Shown piece after piece: positions 49,261 through 60,925 of a stretch of 64,000 nucleotides of DNA. A program made the translations under genes and the position numbers. This stretch comes from Cannabis sativa (Eukaryota > Streptophyta > Magnoliopsida > Rosales > Cannabaceae). The notes beneath the pieces were generated by a model. That model was not told the DNA's origin. It was given only the letters and a program-made list of their open reading frames with translations, and ran no database searches. Within the stretch, counting starts at the first letter, position 1. Every line of letters begins with the position of its first letter. The stretch covers positions 12,025,850 through 12,089,849 of the forward strand of contig NC_083602.1 of assembly GCF_029168945.1 (NCBI RefSeq). Direction: 5' to 3'.

Positions 49261-52064
49261 TTTTCTTCGTTTTTTCATGCTTTTTCATAGAATTAACTTC
49301 TGATTTTTTGTGTAGTTCTGTATTTATACATTTACTATTCCTAATTCAATTCTAATTATCATAAGTAATTTATTTAATATTTTTTTAAATTTAATTCATG
49401 ATATTAGTGTAATTTGAAATAGTCAATATTTATCTTTTTTGCTTAATTATCTATCTTATTTTTAAATTTGATTATATCTTATCTTATTTTTAAATTTAAG
49501 GTCAGATTTTAAATTTTTAAATTAATTTTTTTTTAAATAATTTGACCTTATTTAAATTTAAAATAAGATAACTATAATCATGTAATTTTAAATAGATGTA
49601 AGATATTTTGCTAACTTTTAAATTTTGTTATTTTATTTATTTAAATTACATTTAAAATCTGAAAAAGATATTCATTTATCTTTTTTAATTTTTTATTTAA
49701 TTTTTATTTATAAAATAACATTTAATTTTTAAAAGTAGTTAGCACATTTTGAAATGATATTTAGGTTGGTTGAAACCTAATTTTTCAAAATTGTAGGTTT
49801 AATTTTAAATTTTTTTTAAAATATTTCGAAGTTTTTTTTTTAATTTTTTTAAATTTTTCGAAAATATATATTTTTTTTAATTAATTTTTTTTTTCGAAAT
49901 TATTTATTTAAAATTAAATAAATCCTACATCTAACTATCCAACTAACCTTGTTGCAGGAGTATGTGATTTAGCTTGTTTGTAAGTTTTCAAAACCTATTA
50001 TTGCTTGATTACAAATAGCCATGGTTAATTTGTAACAGGTATATTTACAATCTTCTTTCATATGTGTATGACCTAGCAACATGATAGGACCCATCCAAAG
50101 TGTGCCTGTGTGAGCCTATGTGTTTAATTTTATTGTAGATGCATATAGGTTGTTGTTGCTAAATAAAATATCATAGTTCTTGATAGATTTTATTTAGGCC
50201 CATTTAATTTTTGGGCCTATTCAATAAATAACAGTTGTTCATTTTAAGGTTAAATTCCTCTCTTTTGGGCCTTGTGTGAGAGTTGGGAGCCATAGTAGTG
50301 GGTACGACATACTGAACCCAACACCCCCTCACATGAACTACCCCAATTGTGAAGGCCCATTTGCCTGATTTGAATAACTGTACTAGGTTAATTAAACTAG
50401 TTTAACCTAATAAAATTGATTAGCAACATAATTAATTTCATTTATTTTGAAATTAATTTAAGAAAATCATAGTTTAAAGAATTTTATTCTAAGCTAAACT
50501 ATGTGTATTTTCTTGTATTTAATTAAATATAGAATTATAACCATCTAGATTCTTTCTGAAGCTTAATTTAAATTTTTCATTAAATATTCCTATTTAAGTT
50601 GATATTTAGTTATCTCTAACTAATCAACTTAAATCTGAATATCTTTTGGATTTAAAATTTCAAAATTAAGTTGAGGAATTTTAGGCATTGGTTATTAAGA
50701 TTCTTTAGATATTTTTTTTAAGTTAATATCTTTTCAAATATTAACTTAAAATGGAATATTTTAGATTTTTTTTAAGTTAATATCTTTTCGAATATTAACT
50801 TAAAATGGAATATTTTCAAATTATGTGGTTACAACTTAATTTTTGATATTTAATTAAATTTAAATTTGAAAATATTTAAGTTCTAGATTTTTTTCAATAT
50901 AACTTAAATTAGATATTTTTTCAAATTTTGTGGAAAAGATACTTAGTCAAATAAGATATTTTCTAGATACTTATTTCTAGACTTCTTATTATTTCTAATA
51001 TTAAATAGGAAAATATTATACATTGTGAAATTAATTATTTAAATAATTAATTTTGGTACAATTTATTTTAAGTATATTTTTTCCTAGTATTAAACTAGAG
51101 ATTAATAATTAAGCCTTCTCTACACTTAATTATTTATTTCTTGAATTTAATACATTTAATTAAATTGAAAATTAAATATCTAAGTTGATTTTCATCATGA
51201 TACTTAAATGTTTCTTTTTCATGATACTTAATTAAATAGAAAATTATTTTTAGTTGAAATTTATTTTTTCAACTAAATTTAAATAATTTTTAAAATATAT
51301 ATTTTTTTTATTTTATTAATCAAATTTCGAAATTGCATTTCTTAAATGCTGGAATTTCAAATTTTATTTGAAAAATAGATTAAAGTTGTAAATTATTTAT
51401 TTTAATTTTGGACCAACTTAAATCAATGATTTTTTCATTTAATGATTAATTAAAATAAATGTAGTAAAATATATTTTATTAGAAATTTAATTAATTAGTC
51501 AAAGGAAAATCTAGATAGGTGATATTTTTGCTTGAAGTATTTTTCTAGTGTATTTAATTAAATAGAAAATTAATATTTGAAATTTTTCTTATATATATTT
51601 AATTAAATAGGAAAATTATATTTTTTTTGTTGTAAATTAATTTTATTAATTAATTTTGGGCCAACATTAAATTAGAATAATTTTTCCAGGATTTATTTTT
51701 TATTTTAACATGCATTTTCGAAAATTGTATCCTTGAATACCTTAATTTTTCGAAATGCAATATATATTTATAGAAAATTAAATTTGAGTTGTAAATTAAT
51801 TTAAATTAATTTTGTAACAACTTAAATTGAATATTTTTCTAAATATTTATTGGAAATTATTACTAAGATGGAAATAAATCATGTTATTTTCATATCCATC
51901 TAAGTAAAATTTATAAATATTAAATTAAAATTTATATTTAGAATTTTTCATTCTAAATTGGAAATTTTAATTAATAAATATATATTTAAAATAAATAGAT
52001 TAAATAAAGAGAATCAAAGAAAATACAACTCTCTTTAAATAATGAGCTTTATTATTAAGATATT
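49261..52064 (+). mobile_element. AT-rich leader of H, mosaic
   Basis: Up to about 50935 it follows the leader of A (reverse complement of 12140-13800). From about 50940 it follows D/E (compare 17825 onwards: ACTTAGTCAA, TTATTTCTAG and TAAATAGGAAAATAT). No coding signal. The conserved island is at 50265-50365. Confidence 0.75.
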
Positions 52065-52815
52065 CGATCTCCATTGTTGGTTTTACATCGCGTTTGTTTT
52101 AGTGAGTAATCCTCCCTAATGGAGGAACGTTCATTAGCAATTTAACACCGTTTAATCTCGAAAGATAAGTAGTTTGTAAGTGTTTTATATGGTATGGATC
52201 ACCCTAATGGTGGCGACCATATTTGACTTGCAAATTATGAAACAACAGCGGAAGCTCATAAGATAGAATTGCCTTGACTCTCGCCTAAACGAGACAACGC
52301 TGAATTCCAATCTTGATCGAATAAAAGGTTGCTAGAATGTTTAACATTTTAGATGAGCTGACAACTCTATTCAATGGATGGTAGCTTTGAGTCTCGCCTA
52401 AACGGGACACTGATATCAGTTTGCTGAAAACTTTGGAAATTATTTAGGATTGTAAGTTTTAGTATTTTCACTTGTCATTCCTACTTGCTACATGTTTAAT
52501 AATTTCTGAATTGTGTATGAATTTATATTGAACCATGTTATTTTCTGTTATTAAGCTGTAGTTTATTTTCGAATCATCATTGTTGGTCTAACTTGGTTTG
52601 TTTATCTAATGAGATAAATCCCTAGTGGATTTTCACCATTAGACATACATAATAGTGTTAGATCTCGAAAGATAAATATTGTATATGCAACATCTAGCTG
52701 TTCATCAATTGATGACACCTTAGACTAGTATTTTTACAATATGAAACAAGAAGATTGTATAAATAAGATTACTTTGACTCTCGCTAATCGAAGCATCGTT
52801 GGATTCTTATTTATA
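52065..52815 (+). other. Two structured leader modules of H
   Basis: Hairpins CCTCC-CTAAT-GGAGG (52111-52125), CACC-CTAAT-GGTG (52200-52212) and AAATCC-CTAGT-GGATTT (52616-52632, loop changed at one base, stem intact). CTCTCGCCTAAAC motifs near 52276 and 52393, and the variant near 52775. Confidence 0.65.
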
Positions 52816-53319
52816 AACGAAATTATCCTAATTCCTCTTAGCTTATTCATTTCGAATTAGCTCAATAACATATCATTGGATGAATGGTCTATAAATTATT
52901 TCATGTCATTCTATATTTTCTCTTAAGAAATTAAATGACGCATATGATTATAATCCCAAAATTCTATTCCCAATTGATATAAATCCTCAATCTTAGAAAT
53001 CTCCTATTGTATGGGCAAATCAGACTTAGAGTTAAATTAGTAGTGGTGGTCCAAGATAGAATTACTCATTATATTTGGTATAAATTTAAGTCTTTGACTT
53101 TAATTTTAGATTCCAAACAGAAATTTTCTTATATTTCTAATTCCGGGATACAATACAGCTACACTTTCTAAGGTGTTTAATAACCATTTTCTATCATTGG
53201 TTTCAAACTGTATGGAATATGAGTTTGGTATTCTGTGACCAGGATCCACTTGCACTATTCTAAGAACTCTTTGATGTAACTAAACCTAAGTCATCAAAAG
53301 ACACTACCACATTTTTTTT

Positions 53320-55215
53320 TAATCTATGGCATTTATATCTTGTTCATAGTGGTTTTGACAAGATCAATCTCTGCAATGAGTTAATATGCCTATATCCACT
53401 GAAAGTAGTTCATCTCATTCGCAGATGGATGTACATTCAGGGGTGGATATGAGTTTTTCGTTGTATTCTTAAAACGATAACTCTAGATTATACCTTATGC
53501 AAATAAATTTGAAATGTTTGAAAAATTTCATTAATTTCTAGCAATGGTTAAAAACATTAAGGTAAGTAGTTAAAGATCTTGCGAACTGATAGGGGTGGAC
53601 AAATAGTTAGTTGATATGCAGTTCAAAGATCATTAAATTGATTTTTGAATTATATCCAAAGTTACCTCCCCAGAAATTTCGAGTTGCATATTGATGATTA
53701 GTTACTAGTCGTTGCCTAAATCCTTCTATGGTAATACAATTTTAGAATGATGTAATGGTTGGGTACTTAATGTAAATCATTACTAGATTCATGGATGACC
53801 TAATCAAAATCTTAAGAAAAGCTAGAACTGTTAACCATGGTTTGTTAGCTATTCTAAGTGATTAGGGGTGGACCATCCCATAGTCAATAGATAAGAAAGT
53901 GTTTGTTCAAACAAATACTACTTTTCTAAGATAATGACTAAGTCTGAAAATAAAGTAGCAAATAAAGGAGATATTTTTTTCTTGATTCCAAAAGTGTTCT
54001 ATCATCTTACATGACATATGATGATCCCACTGCCTCTGTTGTCTTGTCACAACCAAAGAGGTTAATACCATTTAGTTTTCTTAGACATAATTCACAGTAC
54101 CTTGTCGTAGTAGAAACTCTCCTTCTTATGACTTGGGAGACACTAGTGATTTAAAATCCATTGTGAGTTTAAACAAGTAATGGATTGTCAAGATAAGAAA
54201 CTAAGAAGAAAAGCCAATAGAACTATGGTTTAATCCATTCACATGGAATAACCTAAATTTTTTAATTACAAGGACATAAAAGGAAATTTTAGTTAATAAG
54301 TCTATTCTATGGACTTAACAAACTTCCTGTTCCTAGTATTATAGGTTTGAGTTTATCTAAACCTATGGCTTTTGGTATACCTGGTAATTACTTACTCTAA
54401 TGCAAGCAACTTACTTTAGTAAGATGCTGAAGCATTTTCTTTCTAATGGAAATCTATAGAAGCTTCACAACTTCTTAGGCATAGATTTTATTTATCTAAG
54501 GAAAAGTCTCAACTATTCCAGAAAAGATAAATCCATGAAAGAATTTCTTAAATCAACAGTAAGAGGTCTTAGATATGCTTTTGTATGCCTTAGACCAGAC
54601 ACCTGCTGTTGAGTGGGAGTAATGAGTAGGTATCAGATTAATCCAGGAGAGGAACATTGGAAGACAATCAAGTAAATCTTAAGATTAAGAAGAGGAACTA
54701 TATGTTAGTCTATAAGGGTGTGTTTAAAACTCTTAGACTACACCATATCAGATTTCGAAATTTGCCTTTGTGCTAGAAAATCTTTCTGATAAGATGGTGA
54801 TTACTCTGGGGGTGGATTAGTGATTTTGGAGAAGTGTAAAAACCTATCTGAAATCTCTTAGTCCACCAGAGAGAGACTGAATGTTAAAGTTGCAGGAAAG
54901 GTACTTATTCAGTCTAAGGAAAGTTCTATACATCTTTGGCACCATTCCAAATTGCCTTAACTACTAGTGTTACTTCCTGAATAACAAAGAAGTAGTTGCC
55001 AAAGGTATAGAGTCCAGTATCCCAAGAGAGTAGACATAAAGAGAAGAATTTCACATTATCAATGATTTTGTGATTAAGGAAGAGTAATGGTGGAGAAAAG
55101 GTTGTGTTTAATTCAAACTTTCAGATCCTATTACGAGGAGTTTACTACTACTACACTTGATTTGTATATCAAGGTGTTGAGATTATTTGAAACGCACTTT
55201 TTGTTTTATATTAGT
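53320..55215 (+). pseudogene. Decayed Copia polyprotein of H
   Basis: Integrase traces 53435-53620, linker 53870-54130, RT end 54550-54660, RNase H 54740-54850, matching D and E with the same breaks. It ends in the polypurine tract CAACTGGGAGTT, one base changed. Confidence 0.85.
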
Positions 55216-55228
55216 GCAACTGGGAGTT

Positions 55229-55795
55229 TGTTGGGTTTTATGCCCTAAATAAAACTCATTTCAATATAATCAGATTTACTTATTAATATAGATCAGAATT
55301 AACATTTAATGTTGCATGGTTCACATGATTTATTTCATGATTATATATGTACATAATGTATAAATTCATCTGAAACCCTTTTCACATACTTGATCCTGTT
55401 TATTGTGCTGTCAACACATTAGAAAGTAAACATGACTATGTGAATAAAGATTCCTAGATTTATCAAACATAGGGTTTTACAGATATGATAATCTACAACA
55501 GAGTTTACTTGCATTTGGAGAAGGGCTATGTTCTTTCCAGAGCATTGGTTAAAGTAAAGCTCAGGTTGGATGCATGGAGTATGCATCGGAAGGGACCGAT
55601 ATTGAACTTTGACTTAGATTTATTAAACTTACCGTAATATTTATTCAAGTCAATATCGCCTAGTTGATCCTAGATCACATGATCTTAATCCTGTTATGAT
55701 TAGGCTCAATCTCAAGAGGCTATTCGTGTTCTTTGATTTGTTAGTTAAGCCTACTTTTGGGTCAGGGTGATACGTACATTTTGGGAACACGGTAG
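55229..55795 (+). repeat. 3' LTR of element H, first part
   Basis: The first 567 bp of the LTR, interrupted after GGTAG (55791-55795) by solo LTR I. The rest is 57682-58999; total 1885 bp, the same as the 5' LTR. Confidence 0.95.
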
Positions 55796-57676
55796 TGTTG
55801 GAATTTATTTTACCAGGATCTTAGATCTACTCACAAGTATGTTTATTAACATCCTAAATAAGAACTTTCTAAAACGATGAAATAAACACATATAAAGTTT
55901 AGGAAACCTTACATTGGTTGCAGCGGAATATAATGACTCCTTCCGTTCAGATATCTAGCCCTTGATTCCTTTCTGTAGCAGAGCATTATCAATATCTGAA
56001 CCTGGATCTCTTTCTCTGAATCTTTGATGCTGAAACTCCTTTGCTGATGATCTTTCTTCACGATCTTCCTCACTATGATTGAGGTATCACTTGATGTGTG
56101 TGGGCACTACTCATACACTAAGGATTTCGAAATTAGCAAGGAAGAAGAGAGAGAGTGGTCAGCTAAAGATAGGGAGAGAGAAGGCTCAGTTTTTCTGAAT
56201 CAGAAGAAGTGTTTTTCCTGAAGCCTTCACTATCTATTTATAGCATTCCACTAGGGTTAGATTTGAATTATATGGCATTAAAATAATGAAAAAAAATCAA
56301 TTTAAAATATACATATAGGTGGCCGGCCATACATAAGTGGATTGGGCCTTGGGTTTTGCAATTTTGCAATTTTACCACCTTTTGTATCTGATTTTCTCAA
56401 AAATGCCAATTTCCTAATTCAATCATTTAAATGCCAATTCTAACTATTTAATAACTATAAATAATTATTAAATAATATTGTCATTTATCATATTTATTAA
56501 TTGAACAATACAAAGTATCATAATTAACAAATATGCCCCTATAAACTCTTTCTTTACAATTTCGCCCTTACTTAGTGAAAAATTCACAAATAGACATAGT
56601 CTAATTTGAGAATTATAATTGATTAATCAAAACCAATTACATGAGTCTTACAAGCAATATTATCTCAACTAGTGGGGGGACCATGGGTCTATATAACCGA
56701 GCTTCCAATAAGTAGATCAAGAATTTAGCACTAAAATTCACTAACTTATTAATTCTTCGTTGAATCCACGCATAGAACTTAGAATTGCACTCTCAGTATA
56801 TAGAATGCTCTATATGTTCCACCATATAGACACATCATTAGTTATCCATTGTTATAATCCTAATGTGATCAATGATCCTCTATATGAATGATCTACACTG
56901 TAAAGGGATTAAATTACCGTTACACCCTACAATGTATTTATTCCTTAAAACACTTGACCCCGTATAAATGATATTTTAGCTTATGTGAAATGAGTACTCC
57001 ACCATTTATGTTCGTTTGGTCAAGCTCGAAGGAGATCATCCTTTGCTTACTATTCGCCATATAGAAGCTATAGATTCCATGTTTATGATAGCGCTCCCAC
57101 TCAATTGCACTACCGTGTTCCCAAGAAGTACGTATCACCCTGACCAAAATGTAGGCTTAACTAACAATTCAAGGAACACGAATAGCCTTTCAAGATTGAG
57201 CCTAATCATAACAGGATTAAGATCATTTGATCTAGGATCAACTAGGCGATATTGACTTGAATAGATTTTACGGTAAGTTTAATTAAATCTAAGTCAAAGT
57301 TCAATATCGGTCCCTTCCGATGCATACTCCATGCATCCAACCTGAGCTTTACTTTAACCAATGCTCTGGAAAAAACATAGCACTTCTCCAAATGCAAGTA
57401 AACTCTTGTTGTAGATTATCATATCAGTAAAACCCTGTGTCTGATAAATCTAGGAAACTTTATTCACATAGTCATGTTTACTTTCCAATGTGTTGACGGC
57501 ACAATAATCAGGATCAAGTATGTGAAAAGGGTTTCAGATGAATTTATACATTATGTACATATAATCATGAAATAAATCATGTGAACCATGCAACATTAAA
57601 TGTTATTTCTGATCTATATTAATAAGTAAATCTGATTATATTGAAATGAGTTTTATTTAGGGCATAAAACCCAACA
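55796..57676 (-). repeat. I: minus-strand solo Copia LTR (type 1) nested in the 3' LTR of H
   Basis: 1881 bp, with exact duplication GGTAG at 55791-55795 and 57677-57681. It is the youngest event of its stack: it lies in H, which lies in the Gypsy LTR. Antisense frame at 57016-57255. Confidence 0.95.
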
Positions 57677-57681
57677 GGTAG

Positions 57682-58999
57682 TGCAATTGAGTGGGAGCGC
57701 TAACATAAACATGGAATCTATAGCTTCTATCTGGCGAATAGTAAGTAAAGGATGATCTCCTTCGAGCTTGACCAAACGAAAATAAATGGTGGAGATCTCA
57801 TTTCACATAAGCTGAAATATCATTTATACGGGGTTAAGTGTTTTAAGGATTAAATACATTGTAGGGTGTAACGGTAATCTAATCCCTTTACACTGTAGAT
57901 CATTCATATAGAGTATCATTGATCAAATTAGGATTATAACAATGGATAACTAATGATGTGTCTATATGGTGGAACATATAGAGCATTCTATATACTGAGA
58001 GTGCAATTCTAAGTTCTATGCGTTGATTCAACGAAGAATTGATAAGTTAGTGAATTTTAGTAATAAATTCTTGATCTACTTATTGGAAGCTCGGTAATAT
58101 AGACCCATGGTCCCCGCACTAGTTGAGATAATATTACTTGTAAGACTCATATAATTGGTTTTGATTAATCAATTATAATTCTCGAATTAGACTATGTCTA
58201 TTTGTGAATTTTTCACTAAGTAAGGGCGAAATTGTAAAGAAAGAGTTTTAGGGGCATATTTGTTAATTATGATACTTTGTATGGTTCAATTAATAAATAT
58301 GATAAATGACAATATTATTTAATAATTATTTATAGTTATTAAATAGTTAGAATTGGCATTTAAATGGTTGAATTAGAAAATCGGCGTTTTTGAGAAAATC
58401 AGATGCAGAAAAGATAAAACTGCAAAATTGCAAAAAAGTGAGGCCCAAATCCACTTGTATAGGGCCGGCCACTTTTGTAGGGAATTTAAACTGATATTTT
58501 CATTATTTTAATGCCAAATAATTCAAACCTAACCCTAGTGGAATGCTATAAATAGATAGTGAAGGTTTCAGGAAAATTACACTTCTGATTCAGAAAAAAC
58601 TGAGCCTCTCTCTCTCCCTATCTTTGGCCGACCTCTTCTCCTCTTTCTTCTTCATTGAAATTTCGAAATTATTAGTGTTAGAGTAGTGCCCACACACAGC
58701 AAGTGATACTTCAATCATAGTGAGGAAGATCGTGAAGAAAGACTTTCAGCAAGAAGGAGTTTCATCACTAAAGAATCAGAGAAAGAGATCCAGGTTCAGA
58801 TATTGATAATGCTCTGCTACAGAAAGGAATCAAGGGCTAGATATCTGAACGGAAGGAGTCATTTAATTCCGCTGCACCCAATGTAAGGTTTCCTAAACTT
58901 TATATGTGTTTATTTCATCGTTTTAGAAAGTTCATATTTAGGGTGTTAATCAACATACTTGTGAGTAGATCTAAGATCCTGGTAAAATAATTTCCAACA
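57682..58999 (+). repeat. 3' LTR of element H, second part
   Basis: It resumes at TGCAATTGAGTGGGAGCGC and ends CCAACA, followed by the right duplication GTATT (59000-59004). Confidence 0.95.
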
Positions 59000-59004
59000 G
59001 TATT

Positions 59005-59228
59005 TTGGTAGTCGCTGTGCGACCTGTAATATGTGTATTTTGAAATATTAACTTTTAAAAGTTTAAAAACGGGATCCCGGCACTTGTAAATATTTTGTTA
59101 TATTATAAAGTTTATTAATTAATATAAAAGTTTAAATTTGACACGTTTTTCAAGAAAATTCTTGATTAGCAAAGATTGCCCTGTAATTGAAAAAGCACTG
59201 TAGCGTGCCTTAGCATTAAGGCGTTACA
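59005..59228 (+). repeat. Gypsy 3' LTR, second part
   Basis: It continues the Gypsy LTR after H and ends AAGGCGTTACA. The end is set by complementarity to the LTR start TGTAATGACCGC. No target duplication can be tested because the 5' LTR is missing. Confidence 0.8.
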
Positions 59229-59744
59229 TAGTTAGTTGGTCTTAGCTGTCAAGTTAGTTAGAATTGGTTATGGTTGTTATGATTGTAACCTTTTGGTTAT
59301 TGCAGCTATATATATATCTTGTATCCCTTGTATTTTGACTACTGTTGTATTCATTCTCAATCTCAGTAATAAAGGATTTCTTTCTTTCTTCTTCTTCTTC
59401 TCTGTTTTCTTTGTTTACTGGTTTATACCAGATAATAGTCTTGCTCACATTTTTTTATCCAAATTTACAGCACAAACTTAATAAATCTACAAAATTCAAG
59501 TCATTTGAAAAACTAAGTGTAGAACTAGCAAGTGACATCTTTTAAATCCTATTGCAGTCTACACAACCACACTTCAAGAGATATTTTCATCACCAAACTT
59601 ATTTAAGGTATTTTTCCATAAAATAAAATATACATTTATTACAAAATCTAAAGCCAAAATAATGGGGTGTAGTTACAAAACGAGATCAAAACCTATAGCC
59701 TATAGGGGTTGGCGACTTGAACCACCAAGTACACTTGGTACATT
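59229..59744. other. Flank of the Gypsy element, possible LTR-like remnant
   Basis: No gene recognised. It has a TATATATAT box near 59308, a CTTGTATCCCTTGTATTTTG stretch, AATAAAG near 59368 and a pyrimidine tract (TTTCTTTCTTC). This order is common in ends of small plant LTRs, but no second end or primer site is found. The overlapping short frames here have no domain. Confidence 0.3.
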
Positions 59745-59800
59745 CAGGGCCGGCCCAAGCGATTTGAAGCTTGGCCAAAAAATTAAAATAAGACCTTTTA
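59745..59800. mobile_element. Possible terminus of a hAT-type DNA transposon
   Basis: CAGGGCCGGCCCAAGC resembles the CAGGG(C)CGGC termini of plant hAT elements. No matching inverted end or 8-bp duplication was found in the window, so this may be a fragment. Confidence 0.3.
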
Positions 59801-59984
59801 TTGAAAAAAAAAACACTAATAATATTTCATAAATTCAGCTTTAAAAAAAATCTCATAAATTCATTTACATTTATTTAGTAAAATTAAATATTCTAAATAA
59901 AAGTACACTCAAAATAATTACTCATACTATTAAAAAAAATATTAACTTTAATATATTTTTATAACTTAATTATCAATAAACAAA

Positions 59985-60019
59985 ATATAACCGCACGCGA
60001 AGCGTGCGTTATTTCCTAA
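59985..60019 (+). mobile_element. Helitron-like 3' terminus, plus strand
   Basis: A perfect 7-bp GC hairpin CGCACGC-GAA-GCGTGCG (59992-60008) is followed after 7 nt by CTAA (60016-60019) and then T. A subterminal hairpin plus CTRR before a T is the typical 3' end of Helitrons. The 5' TC end was not identified. Confidence 0.45.
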
Positions 60020-60060
60020 TTAGATAATATGTTCGCAAATGATAAATGAAGGATGCCAAG

Positions 60061-60195
60061 AGTTTTAACGTAAAGTCTAAAGACCTAAAACTAATTACAT
60101 TAAATGTGAAATAAAAGAAATGAAATGAAAATTTGATTAAGTTTTAACGTAAAGTCTAAAGACCTAAAACTAATTACATTAAATGTGAAATAAAA
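60061..60195. repeat. Direct duplication of 56 bp
   Basis: 60061-60116 (AGTTTTAACGTAAAGTC...) is repeated without change at 60140-60195, a 79-bp offset. It looks like a local tandem duplication. Confidence 0.85.
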
Positions 60196-60895
60196 TATAA
60201 ATAAATATCTAATTTAATCTATTTTATATTAAATATTTAAGTATCAACATAAATGTTATTCATGTAATTTAATCATCACACATAGTTTATCCATATAATT
60301 ATAATAAAAATATTACTTTTCTATAATTATGTAAAAAAATATATATAATAAACAAATTATTATACTTTAGAGGGGTGCTAAGGAGACTCTCTTTTGTACT
60401 CTCTTTTATACTTTCTATAAATTAGTGACAAATGTCATCCTTTGAGATTAGTGTATATATACTTAATAATTAGACATAATATTATTGCATTATTACATCT
60501 ATGTCATTATAATAAAATTAACCCACTAATTTTTTATTTAGGGCAACTCCAATACAAAAACTTAAATAAATCAAAACTAAAAGAATACTATTTTAGTACT
60601 ATTTTTTTTTTTCAATAATCACAATACTAAAAGTTACATTAAAATTTATATTTTCTTATAATGTTATTTTATTAATATAATAAAAGTATTTACTTCATAA
60701 ATGAAATATTTAATTTTAAAAAAAGAAAATTAAAATATTTTATGGGAAAAATTACACTTAATATAAATTTTTAAAGTGTCATTAGAAATAACTTTAAACC
60801 TGAACAGATATTAGAAAAAAACTTCTTTGAAATAAAATTATAACACATGTTTACAATTATTTAGTAAAATGAATAGTCACAACAAATATATGTGA
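60196..60895. other. AT-rich DNA without recognised genes
   Basis: No coding signal. A stretch starting AGGGGTGCTAAGGAGACTCTC (60371) looks like the edge of a small non-autonomous transposon, but no partner end was established. Confidence 0.4.
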
Positions 60896-60925
60896 CTAGG
60901 GAACTAAGCCGCGCTTCGCGCGAGT
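60896..60925 (-). mobile_element. Helitron-like 3' terminus, minus strand
   Basis: On the minus strand the hairpin CGCGC-GAA-GCGCG (60910-60922) is followed after 10 nt by CTAG (60896-60899) and then T. Same architecture and same GAA loop as at 59992, so a related element in opposite orientation extends to the right. Confidence 0.45.

Larger units (their letters stand above)
46972..58999 (+). mobile_element. Element H: complete non-coding Copia-family element in the Gypsy LTR
   Basis: 12028 bp including the nested solo LTR I; 10142 bp without I and its duplication. LTRs are 1885 bp each once I is removed. TSD GTATT. The LTR is type 1 and the first leader part (to about 50935) matches coding element A, while everything after matches the non-coding D/E type, including both structured modules and the decayed polyprotein. 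This suggests a recombinant. Confidence 0.94.
26657..59228 (+). mobile_element. Gypsy (Tekay/Del-like chromovirus) element, four times interrupted, 5' LTR lost
   Basis: Its own pieces are leader 26657-26780, gag-PR 26781-28227, PR end-RT-RNase H-IN zinc domain 38162-40286, IN core 42206-42697, IN C-terminus 44547-45121, and 3' LTR 45123-46971 plus 59005-59228. Each gap is one Copia-family insertion with an exact 5-bp duplication, and the reading order resumes at the next base. The left end abuts truncated Copia sequence with no LTR, so the 5' LTR was deleted. Domain order and the chromodomain-like tail support Tekay/Del; the clade call is by resemblance only. Confidence 0.9.

Noticed and set aside
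49079..49355. Overlapping frames in the leader of H
   Set aside because: They fall on the GC-rich hairpin block with no domain and are not kept in other copies.
59236..59545. Small membrane-like protein frames (81 and 66 codons) plus an antisense frame
   Set aside because: Hydrophobic character comes from a TTTCTTTCTTC tract; no homology, no gene context.
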